DNA of 10,128 nucleotides from NCBI GenBank assembly GCA_021640185.1, contig JAJXDX010000041.1, positions 1-10,128 on the forward strand, read 5' to 3'. The translations under genes and the position numbers were made by a program. Source of the stretch: Oscillospiraceae bacterium (GTDB lineage: Bacteria; Bacillota; Clostridia; Oscillospirales; Acutalibacteraceae). Below the pieces are notes generated by a model. It had not been told where the DNA came from, did no database searches, and saw nothing but the letters and a program-made list of their open reading frames with translations. Below are positions 5,751 through 10,128 of the stretch, in pieces. The number at the start of each line of letters is the position of its first letter. Within the stretch, counting starts at the first letter, position 1.

Positions 5751-5944
5751 TTTTGCCGCGGCCAAACCCAGCTTTGCGGTAGCCGACCCCGGTTTCGCCG
5801 CAGCCATCCTCCCGTTCGGCCGCAACTGCCTTCCCGCTTTGCCGTCCCGCTCCCGTTTTACGGCGGCCATTCTCTCGTTTCGCCGCAGCCATCCTCCCGT
5901 TCGGCCGCAACTGTCCTCTCGTTCAGCCGCCGCTGCCGCAGTCA
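5751..5944. repeat. Degenerate 22-bp tandem repeat array (about nine units)
   Basis: Units begin at about 5751, 5773, 5794, 5816, 5838, 5857, 5879, 5901 and 5923, with lengths of 19-22 bases. A typical unit is TTCGCCGCAGCCATCCTCCC plus GT. A larger 85-bp period also shows: bases 5792-5828 recur exactly at 5877-5913 (37 bp). The array begins after the HMA promoter and runs up to the SLOG stop codon. The unit length is not a multiple of three and no credible protein is encoded. Spacers and conserved repeats of CRISPR type are absent. Confidence 0.8.
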
Positions 5945-6463
5945 GTCATCCGCAGAACCGTCCGCCGCCGCCGGACCGACGGCGATCGTGACTACGGGCA
6001 CGCCGGTGCGGCGGGCATAGTCGATCGTGTTCTTCGTCCCGCCGGAGCCGCCGTCGAACACGGCGATCACGCGGGCGCTGTGATCGACCATCCAGCGGTT
6101 GCGCAAATGGAAACAGGCGGGCGTGTACGCCGCGCAGATCACCCGGACATGATCGGCGACCGCCAGGATCTTCCGGTAGCGCTCCTGCCACGCGGCCGAC
6201 CAATACCGCTCGGATCCGTCGAAGGGGCAGGCGCAGATCAGCCGGACGGGGCAGCCCTCGTCCCGCAGGCGCAGCACGGTCTCCGCCGCCCAGATATCCA
6301 CGCCCCGCGCCATCCCGCTGATGAACACGGTCATCCCGTCATCGACCGCGCGGCGGATCTCCCGCTCCAGCAGCGGCTTGACCGTTTCTTCGTCGGCGTT
6401 CAGCTTTTCCGGCCGATGGCCGGTGAAGCAGACGCGCCCGCGTCTGTCCTCCGCTGCCTCCAT
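5942..6463 (-). CDS. SLOG family protein (DUF1273/YpsA-like)
   Basis: A 173-residue single-domain protein with a Rossmann-like SLOG fold. Motifs are VCFTGHRPEKL at 11-21, VFISGMARGVDIWAAE at 46-61, LICACPF at 75-81, FHLRNRWMVDHSARVIAVF at 118-136, and GGTKNTIDYARRTG at 141-154. SLOG proteins bind nucleotides or nucleotide-derived ligands; relatives include YpsA, DprA and LOG, and some act in stress or phage defence. The activity of this member is unknown. The start at 6463 is supported by AGGGGG at 6471-6476. It has its own promoter with an inverted repeat over the start point. No terminator is evident downstream, where the 22-bp array begins. Confidence 0.88.
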   Translation of the reverse strand: MEAAEDRRGRVCFTGHRPEKLNADEETVKPLLEREIRRAVDDGMTVFISGMARGVDIWAAETVLRLRDEGCPVRLICACPFDGSERYWSAAWQERYRKILAVADHVRVICAAYTPACFHLRNRWMVDHSARVIAVFDGGSGGTKNTIDYARRTGVPVVTIAVGPAAADGSADD

Positions 6464-6480
6464 GTCGGCGCCCCCTATTG

Positions 6481-6499
6481 CACTAATGTTCGTTTAGTG
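6481..6499 (-). promoter_or_regulatory. Inverted repeat over the SLOG gene start point
   Basis: CACTAA-7-TTAGTG is perfect over 6 bp per arm and lies just downstream of the -10 box. The centre holds part of AACGAACAT (minus strand, 6494-6486), which recurs in the Cys-rich gene's promoter. A repressor site is likely; the neighbouring XRE protein is a natural candidate. Confidence 0.5.
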
Positions 6500-6501
6500 A
6501 A

Positions 6502-6530
6502 AGTATAGCACACCTTGCACCGTTTGGCAA
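6502..6530 (-). promoter_or_regulatory. Promoter of the SLOG gene
   Basis: On the minus strand: TTGCCA (6530-6525), a 17-base spacer, TATACT (6507-6502), preceded by TGC as an extended -10. Confidence 0.75.
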
Positions 6531-6550
6531 GAGGAAAATCGCCGTATCCA

Positions 6551-6576
6551 AAGGAAAAACCGCCCTTCGGGGCGGT
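6551..6576 (-). terminator. Terminator of the XRE regulator gene
   Basis: ACCGCCC (6559-6565) pairs with GGGCGGT (6570-6576) around a 4-base loop. On the minus strand TTTTCCTT follows. It lies 8 bases after the XRE stop codon. Confidence 0.8.
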
Positions 6577-6583
6577 CATGCGA

Positions 6584-6787
6584 TCAGTCGTCGGTGATCT
6601 TAAGCAGTTCGTTCGGCGTGCAGTCGAGCAGACGGCACATGGTTTCGATATTCTCGTATTGGATCGAGCGGGTCTGGTTGTTGACCATGCGGCTGAAGTT
6701 CTGATAACTCATGCCCAGCTGTTTGTACAACCAATAACGGGTCTTGCCCTGCTTCTCCAGCAGCTCCAGCGCCATCAAACGGATCAT
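6584..6787 (-). CDS. Small XRE-family HTH regulator (Cro/CI type)
   Basis: A 67-residue protein that is essentially one helix-turn-helix domain. It has GKTRYWLYKQLGMSYQNFSR as HTH core (about residues 14-33 from this start) and IETMCRLLDCTPNELLKI as the closing helices. There is no extra sensory domain. Start choice: AGGAG at 6797-6801 directly abuts the ATG at 6796 but is 9 bases from the ATG at 6787, so I prefer 6787 (MIRLMALELL). It lies between the SLOG gene (same strand) and the Cys-rich gene (divergent). Its leader has an unusual inverted repeat and a two-codon ORF. It likely represses itself or its neighbours. Confidence 0.88.
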   Translation of the reverse strand: MIRLMALELLEKQGKTRYWLYKQLGMSYQNFSRMVNNQTRSIQYENIETMCRLLDCTPNELLKITDD

Positions 6788-6800
6788 TTTTGCCATCTCC

Positions 6801-6833
6801 TATCGGGTAGCCTCCGTTAAAGCATACCCGATA
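6801..6833 (-). repeat. Inverted repeat and two-codon ORF in the XRE leader
   Basis: TATCGGGTA (6801-6809) and TACCCGATA (6825-6833) are perfect complements, 15 bases apart. In the mRNA the 3' arm touches the XRE ribosome binding site (AGGAG, 6797-6801). On the minus strand AAGGAG (6840-6835) precedes ATG-CTT-TAA (6825-6817) by 9 bases, a well-formed two-codon ORF whose ATG overlaps the 5' arm. It could be a DNA operator or an mRNA element. Confidence 0.55.
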
Positions 6834-6848
6834 TCTCCTTTTTACATA

Positions 6849-6877
6849 TAGACTTTTGCATTAGATAGTGCTATAAT
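6849..6877 (+). promoter_or_regulatory. Promoter of the Cys-rich gene
   Basis: TAGACT (6849-6854), a 17-base spacer, TATAAT (6872-6877) with TGC directly in front (extended -10). An imperfect palindrome, GCATTA-GA-TAGTGC (6858-6871), fills the spacer. AACGAACAT (6883-6891) follows, as in the SLOG promoter. Confidence 0.75.
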
Positions 6878-6909
6878 CAGATAACGAACATCAAAAAGGA
6901 GAAATGATC

Positions 6910-7152
6910 ATGCGCGTCAGGATCACCCCGTCCGCCCGCCACCGGCGCTCGCAGCTGATCGATGTCACGGGCGTGACGCTGCTGCCGGGGCGCGGCGGGC
7001 GCTTTTGCCCCGGCAACGGCCGCCGCACGGCGGCGGACGGCACACCGCTGCCCTGCTGCTGCGACGAGTGCGACTATGCCCGCTGCTGCTTTGAAGAAGC
7101 ACCGGACTGCGCGCACTGCCGCGATCCGTACTGTCCCCGTGCCCCGCGATAG
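6910..7152 (+). CDS. Cys-rich small protein, unknown family
   Basis: An 80-residue protein with ten Cys. One is near residue 33 (RFCPGNG); the rest cluster in the C-terminal third as PCCCDECDYARCCF, then PDCAHCRDPYCP. The spacing (CCC-x2-C-x4-CC...C-x2-C-x4-C) suggests two zinc or iron-sulfur knuckles. The N-terminal half is basic (MRVRITPSARHRRS) and could bind nucleic acid. There is no signal peptide, so it is probably cytoplasmic. The start at 6910 is preferred over 6904 because AAGGAG (6896-6901) is 8 bases upstream. It is divergent from the XRE gene and shares a promoter motif with the SLOG gene. I do not recognise the family. Confidence 0.75.
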   Translation: MRVRITPSARHRRSQLIDVTGVTLLPGRGGRFCPGNGRRTAADGTPLPCCCDECDYARCCFEEAPDCAHCRDPYCPRAPR

Positions 7153-7165
7153 ACCGATCGGTCTT
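7150..7165. promoter_or_regulatory. TetR/NemR-like operator palindrome
   Basis: AGACCGATCGGTCT (7151-7164) is a perfect 14-bp palindrome. With flanks it reads TAGACC-GATC-GGTCTT, one base from the NemR-type pattern TAGACC-N4-GGTCTA. It overlaps the stop codon of the Cys-rich gene and the first base of the next gene's -35 box, a good position for repression. Confidence 0.5.
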
Positions 7166-7192
7166 GCATTCCGGCCAAGATCCTGCTATGAT
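7164..7192 (+). promoter_or_regulatory. Promoter of the YfcE-like gene
   Basis: TTGCAT (7164-7169), a 17-base spacer, TATGAT (7187-7192) with an upstream TGC. Confidence 0.75.
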
Positions 7193-7214
7193 AAGAAAAA
7201 AAGGAGGCATCGGG

Positions 7215-7811
7215 ATGAGAGCACCGCGGTTCATGATCGCATCGGATCTGCACGGCGCAGCCGGATACACCCGACGATTGATCGAGGCATGGGAACGGGA
7301 GCGTTCCGATATGCTGATCCTGCTGGGGGATCTGCTGTACCACGGCCCGCGCAATGACCTGCCGGACGAATACGACCCCAAGGCGGTGATCCGCCTGCTG
7401 TCGCCGCTGGCCCCCAAGATTCTGGCCGTGCGCGGCAATTGCGACACCGAGGTCGACCAAATGGTGCTGCCCTTCCCGCTGATGGCGGACTATTCCGTGC
7501 TGCCGGTGGCGGCGGACGGCGTGTACCGCCGCCTGTTCGTCACGCACGGGCATCATTACAACATCCAAACGCCGCCCCCGCTCTCCCCCGGCGATATCCT
7601 GCTGCACGGGCACACGCACGTCCCCGCCTGTCTGCACCGCCCGGAGGGCTGGTGGTACCTGAACCCCGGCTCGGTATCCATCCCCAAGGAAGGCTCGCCG
7701 CGCGGATATATGCTGCTCGAGGACGGCGCGTTCATCTGGAAAACGCTGTCCGGCGAGGAATGGCAGCGCACGCCGCTGGGCGCTCCGCCGACGGTGAAAC
7801 GCGTCTTTTAA
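7215..7811 (+). CDS. yfcE: YfcE-family metallophosphoesterase (phosphodiesterase)
   Basis: A 198-residue single-domain calcineurin-like phosphoesterase, usual length for the family. All dimetal ligands are visible: D11 and H13 (ASDLHG), D39 (LLGDLLYHG), N75 (RGNCD), H111 (THGHHYN), and H131 and H133 (LHGHTH). YfcE/MJ0936 proteins are Mn2+-dependent phosphodiesterases of uncertain natural substrate. AAGGAGG at 7201-7207 fixes the start at 7215; the upstream ATG at 7188 falls inside the -10 region. It is transcribed alone from its own promoter, with a NemR-like palindrome abutting the -35. Confidence 0.92.
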   Translation: MRAPRFMIASDLHGAAGYTRRLIEAWERERSDMLILLGDLLYHGPRNDLPDEYDPKAVIRLLSPLAPKILAVRGNCDTEVDQMVLPFPLMADYSVLPVAADGVYRRLFVTHGHHYNIQTPPPLSPGDILLHGHTHVPACLHRPEGWWYLNPGSVSIPKEGSPRGYMLLEDGAFIWKTLSGEEWQRTPLGAPPTVKRVF

Positions 7812-7830
7812 CGAAAAAAAGCGTTTTATG
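7797..7830 (+). terminator. Weak terminator-like hairpin after yfcE
   Basis: AAACGC (7797-7802) pairs with GCGTTT (7821-7826), with TTTT/AAAA pairing inside. TTAT follows. It overlaps the end of the coding sequence and has little GC, so it may be inefficient. Confidence 0.35.
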
Positions 7831-7852
7831 CCAAAGTTTCCCGATTTTCCTC

Positions 7853-7881
7853 TTGACAAATCGAAAAAAAGGGCGTATGCT
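7853..7881 (+). promoter_or_regulatory. Promoter of the TPP riboswitch-thiT unit
   Basis: TTGACA (7853-7858), a 17-base spacer, TATGCT (7876-7881). The start point near 7888 would place the aptamer at the very 5' end of the RNA. Confidence 0.85.
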
Positions 7882-7889
7882 CTGTTTGT

Positions 7890-7977
7890 GAACAAGGGGT
7901 GCTGCGCCGGACGCGGCTGAGAGGGCGAATGCCCGACCCTTCGACCTGATCCGGGTAATGCCGGCGGAGGGATGTTT
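7890..7977 (+). ncRNA. TPP riboswitch (THI element)
   Basis: Contains the hallmark strings GGGGTGC (7896-7902), GGCTGAGAGGG (7915-7925), GACCCTTCGACCTGATC (7935-7951) and GGGTAATGCCGGCGGAGGGA (7953-7972). P1 is formed by AACA (7891-7894) and TGTT (7973-7976). The RNA binds thiamine pyrophosphate and here controls the thiamine transporter downstream. Confidence 0.97.
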
Positions 7978-8016
7978 CGCAGCAGCCGGCGCGCAGCGCC
8001 GTTCGGCGTGCGTTCC

Positions 8017-8050
8017 CGGCTCTCCGCCCGACGGAGAGCCGTTTCTCTTT
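8017..8050 (+). terminator. TPP riboswitch expression-platform terminator
   Basis: A 10-bp perfect stem (8017-8026 with 8032-8041), 5-base loop, followed by the U-rich TTTCTCTTT. Termination in high TPP is the expected OFF state. Bases 8041-8052 are also complementary, with one bulge, to 8076-8088, which contains the thiT ribosome binding site. Confidence 0.75.
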
Positions 8051-8092
8051 CGTCAGCCATGCCCGCGCAGGCCGGCGAAAGGAGAAACGAAA

Positions 8093-8890
8093 ATGAAAAA
8101 AGACCGCATCGTCCGTTTGGTCGAGAGCGCACTGCTGCTTGCCCTCGCCACCGTCCTCAGCCTGATCAAGCTGCTCGATCTGCCCTACGGCGGCAGCATC
8201 ACGGCGGCCAGTATGCTGCCGATCATCCTGATCGCCTACCGCCACGGCGTGGGCTACGGGATGTTCTCCGCGCTGGTCTACAGCCTGATCCAAATGCTGC
8301 TGGGGATGAACAACTTCTCATACTTCAAAACGCCCGGCGCGGTCATCGTGCTGGCGCTGTTCGACTATGTGCTCGCCTTCGCGGTGCTGGGGCTGGGCGG
8401 CGTGTTCCGCAAGCGTATGCCGCAGCGGCAGGCACTGGTCTGCGGCACGGTGCTTGCCTGTGTGCTGCGCTATATCTGCCACGTCATCTCCGGCTGCACG
8501 ATCTGGGCGGGGCTGAGCATCCCCGACAGCGCCGCGCTGCTGTACTCGCTGGCCTACAACGCCACCTACATGCTGCCCGAAACGATCGTGACCGCCCTCG
8601 CGGCCGGATACATCGGCAGCGCGCTCGATCTGCGTGAAGGGATCCCGACGCCCGTCAAGGCGGAGGGCCGTGCCCGCTTCGGCGTGCTTTCCGCGATCGG
8701 CCAGCTGATCGGCGTAGCCGCGCTGGCGACCGACGTCGTGCTGGTGTTCTCCCAGCTGCAGGACGGCGAAACGGGCGACTTCATGATCGCCGGTCTGTCC
8801 TCGGTCAATTGGCTCGCCTTCGCCGCGGTCACGGCGGTCGGCGTGCTGGCTGCCGTGGTGCTGACGATGATCGACCGCCGCCGCGCCTGA
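8093..8890 (+). CDS. thiT: ECF-type thiamine transporter S component ThiT, extended C-terminus
   Basis: A 265-residue membrane protein. Residues 1-182 match the six-helix ThiT fold: PYGGSITAASMLPIILIAYRHG at 31-52 (split here as PYGGSITAAS and MLPIILIAYRHG), GVGYGMFSALVYSLIQ at 52-67, CHVISGCTIWAG at 129-140, and YNATYMLPE at 155-163. These cover the thiamine-binding His/Trp/Asn region. ThiT captures thiamine and docks on the shared EcfAA'T module, which is not in this window. Residues 183-265 form an extra part with two more predicted helices (about 196-220 and 237-259), ending in DRRRA. AAAGGAG at 8078-8084 fixes the start. Regulation is by the TPP riboswitch. Confidence 0.93.
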   Translation: MKKDRIVRLVESALLLALATVLSLIKLLDLPYGGSITAASMLPIILIAYRHGVGYGMFSALVYSLIQMLLGMNNFSYFKTPGAVIVLALFDYVLAFAVLGLGGVFRKRMPQRQALVCGTVLACVLRYICHVISGCTIWAGLSIPDSAALLYSLAYNATYMLPETIVTALAAGYIGSALDLREGIPTPVKAEGRARFGVLSAIGQLIGVAALATDVVLVFSQLQDGETGDFMIAGLSSVNWLAFAAVTAVGVLAAVVLTMIDRRRA

Positions 8891-8911
8891 CCTTTTCTTT
8901 GCCCTCCCCTC

Positions 8912-8952
8912 AAGCCCCGCGCAGACGCTCCCCTGTCTGCCGCGGGGCTTTT
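8912..8952 (+). terminator. Terminator of thiT
   Basis: AAGCCCCGCG-CAGAC (8912-8926) pairs with GTCTG-C-CGCGGGGCTT (8935-8950), one bulged C, and the run TTTT ends it at 8949-8952. Confidence 0.88.
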
Positions 8953-8961
8953 CGATAGCAT

Positions 8962-9001
8962 AAAACGCCGCCGCGCTCTCCGACGAGAGCGCGGCGGCGT
9001 T
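8962..9001 (-). terminator. Terminator of darA
   Basis: A 17-bp perfect stem (8964-8980 with 8985-9001), CGAC loop. On the minus strand TTTT (8965-8962) follows the stem. It starts 8 bases after the darA stop codon. Confidence 0.9.
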
Positions 9002-9009
9002 CGTTCTTC

Positions 9010-9336
9010 TTACAGCTTCTCGAAGCTCTCGACGCCCAGCACGAACACCGTCGCGCCGGTGACGTTCGTTTCCACCACGGTGTCGCCGGGCGCCAGCCCG
9101 CGCCCGAAGGACGCGTTCGTCGGCACGGTCTTTTGCCGCGTGCTGCTGTTGCGGCGGATGATCTCCTTCGCACGCTCGACGTCGCCGTCCTCGGCGCCGA
9201 TCAGCAGCGTCGTATTGCCCACCTGCAAAAAGCCGCCCGTCGTGGACAGCTTGGTGATCGTGAAGCCCTCACGCGTCAGCTCCGCCGCCACGATCGCCGA
9301 ATCGTCGTTGTTGACGATGGCCAAGATCAGTTTCAT
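9010..9336 (-). CDS. darA: Cyclic-di-AMP receptor DarA/PstA (DUF970, YaaQ)
   Basis: A 108-residue PII-like protein, nearly the same length as B. subtilis DarA. Shared features are MKLILAIVNNDD at 1-12, KLSTTGGFLQVGNTTLLIG at 29-47 and the end TGATVFVLGVESFEKL at 93-108. It forms trimers that bind c-di-AMP; the downstream target in the cell is unsettled. AGGAGG near 9344-9350 supports the start at 9336. In many Firmicutes it sits by tmk and holB; here it follows a DUF1854 gene but has its own promoter and terminator. Confidence 0.94.
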   Translation of the reverse strand: MKLILAIVNNDDSAIVAAELTREGFTITKLSTTGGFLQVGNTTLLIGAEDGDVERAKEIIRRNSSTRQKTVPTNASFGRGLAPGDTVVETNVTGATVFVLGVESFEKL

Positions 9337-9381
9337 CCGGTATCCTCCTCTCTTTCTCCTCTGCGTTCCGCTATCCCTTAT

Positions 9382-9409
9382 ATCATACCACAAAAACGGC
9401 AAATGTCAA
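9382..9409 (-). promoter_or_regulatory. Promoter of darA
   Basis: On the minus strand: TTGACA (9409-9404), a 16-base spacer, TATGAT (9387-9382) with an upstream TGG. The TGA inside the -35 box is also the stop codon of the preceding DUF1854 gene. Confidence 0.85.
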
Positions 9410-9891
9410 AGCAGCAGGATATCGCGGCTTTTTTTGTCTAATAGGCGGATATCCTCCACCTCATAGCGGTCGTCGTTGGTGTCGCGCAGCAGGACGCGCC
9501 CGTCGAACAGCAGCTTGATGCCCTGCGTGCGGTCGCCGATCTCGAACCGGCAGACGCCGCGGTCCGTTTCGGCCACGATGCGGATCAGGCCGAACTTTTC
9601 TTCGATCTGGCGGATCTTGCGGATATGCGGCACCAGATAGTACTCCTCCAGCGCCGCCGACAGCGCGGCGCGGCTGTCCGGCATCAGCCCGGCGGGATCG
9701 CGCACGATCGCCCGCTCGTGTCCGTTCTCGTCCACCAGCGAGATATAGCGGTCGGCCCCCGTCACCGGGAAAAGCCGCCGGGCGACCAGCCCCTCCAGCC
9801 GTTCGCCGCCGTACAGCTCCACCGTCAGGCGGCGCGCCCGCTCCTCAAAGGTGATGCGGGCATTGTCGTTTTCGATATAAACGCGATGCAT
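9406..9891 (-). CDS. DUF1854 domain protein
   Basis: A 161-residue protein with DUF1854 hallmarks: GLVARRLFPVTGADRYISL at 34-52 (split GLVARRLFP and VTGADRYISL), LEEYYLVPHIRKIRQIEEKFG at 81-101 (LEEYYLVPHI, RKIRQIEEKFG), IVAETDRGVCRFEIGDRTQ at 105-123, and LLRDTNDDRYEVEDIRLLD at 134-152. It is cytoplasmic and probably works with the ABC exporter encoded just upstream; DUF1854 genes commonly follow such ABC genes. The molecular role is unknown. GGAGGGAG (9895-9902) is the ribosome binding site and it lies next to the ABC stop codon (9904-9906), so both are one operon. Confidence 0.86.
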   Translation of the reverse strand: MHRVYIENDNARITFEERARRLTVELYGGERLEGLVARRLFPVTGADRYISLVDENGHERAIVRDPAGLMPDSRAALSAALEEYYLVPHIRKIRQIEEKFGLIRIVAETDRGVCRFEIGDRTQGIKLLFDGRVLLRDTNDDRYEVEDIRLLDKKSRDILLL

Positions 9892-9903
9892 GGCTCTCCC
9901 TCC

Positions 9904-10098
9904 TCAGCCGAAATGCTCCTCGCTGCTTTGGCGCTGCGCTTCCTCGGACATGTTCTGGATCTGGATCAAACGGTAGAACTTGCCCTTCTTTGCCATCAGC
10001 TCCTCGTGCGAGCCGCACTCGATGATCCGTCCTTTATCCACCACCACGATCTTGTTGGCCTTGCGCAGCGTGGACAGGCGGTGCGCGATCAAAAAATT
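9904..10098 (-). CDS. ABC exporter nucleotide-binding domain, C-terminal fragment
   Basis: The final 65 or so codons of an ABC transporter ATPase: IAHRLSTLRKANKIVVVD (with the switch His), KGRIIECGSHEELMAKKGKFYRLIQIQ (as KGRIIECGSHEEL then MAKKGKFYRLIQIQ), then a polar tail ending EEHFG. This is the usual end of a type I exporter with fused membrane and ATPase domains. Upstream of about 10093-10098 the frame no longer looks like an ABC protein, and a TAG stop codon occurs at 10107-10105. The rest of the gene (Walker A, signature, Walker B) is missing. Either the window ends on an assembly join or the gene is truly interrupted. Confidence 0.8.
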   Translation of the reverse strand, partial: NFLIAHRLSTLRKANKIVVVDKGRIIECGSHEELMAKKGKFYRLIQIQNMSEEAQRQSSEEHFG

Positions 10099-10128
10099 CT
10101 CGCGCTATCTCAACAACTGGTGCAAGCA

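Noticed and set aside
5716..5910. 64-codon minus-strand ORF with repetitive KRENGR-like text
   Set aside because: It is the translation of the 22-bp tandem array; the unit is out of frame with codons and no ribosome binding site precedes it.
5751..5944. CRISPR array
   Set aside because: Units are contiguous and degenerate, with no unique spacers and no cas genes.
5220..6020. 266-codon plus-strand ORF over the HMA operon and repeat array
   Set aside because: Ser/Arg/Pro-rich, crosses a terminator, an operon and a tandem array; no domain or ribosome binding site.
6483..6499. LexA/SOS box (CGAAC-N4-GTTCG type)
   Set aside because: Only one half-site (CGAACAT) is present at both promoters; the second half does not match.
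7074..8132. 352-codon minus-strand ORF over yfcE and the TPP riboswitch
   Set aside because: Shadow of yfcE and the riboswitch region with low-information composition.

Overview
The window looks like chromosome from a GC-rich, low-copy-repeat Firmicute, most likely a spore-forming Clostridia (Oscillospiraceae- or Christensenellales-like). The reasons are a SpoVAE sporulation protein with a forespore-type promoter, a DarA-type c-di-AMP receptor, an ECF thiamine transporter (ThiT), AGGAGG-type ribosome binding sites before nearly every gene, and many near-consensus sigma-A promoters. The genus cannot be told from the sequence alone.

Layout, left to right. (1) 1-1138 (minus): the start of a CorC/HlyC (CNNM + CBS) membrane protein, cut by the window edge. 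It is divergent from spoVAE (1222-1587, plus), which has its own sigma-G/F-like promoter. (2) 1609-2061 (minus): a DUF4430 lipoprotein with a clear promoter. (3) 2237-3744 (plus): a consensus promoter, a yybP-ykoY (Mn2+) riboswitch with an overlapping intrinsic terminator, then an OadB-type Na+ pump subunit and a 43-residue OadG-like peptide. (4) 3819-5054 (minus): a lone L-rhamnose isomerase behind a consensus promoter. A bidirectional terminator separates it from the Na+ pump genes. (5) 5260-5726 (minus): a small metal-linked operon, a 36-residue membrane peptide translationally coupled to a CxxC heavy-metal (HMA) protein, behind a promoter with a DtxR/MntR-like operator. (6) 5751-5944: a degenerate 22-bp tandem repeat array. 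(7) 5942-7152: a SLOG/DUF1273 gene (minus), a tiny XRE repressor-like gene (minus) and a Cys-rich orphan (plus). The SLOG and Cys-rich promoters share sequence. (8) 7151-8890 (plus): a YfcE-like phosphodiesterase behind a NemR-like palindrome, then a TPP riboswitch and thiT. (9) 9010-10098 (minus): the end of an ABC exporter, a DUF1854 protein and DarA. The last ~35 bases do not continue the ABC gene.

The window is mostly a set of independently promoted single genes and two-gene units, each with its own terminator or regulator. Metal and cofactor sensing recurs: a Mn2+ riboswitch, a possible Fe/Mn-repressor operator over a metallochaperone-like operon, and a TPP switch. The least explained parts are the orphan Na+ pump module under Mn2+ control, the 36-aa/HMA pair, the 22-bp array, and the SLOG-XRE-Cys-rich cluster with its shared promoter motif.
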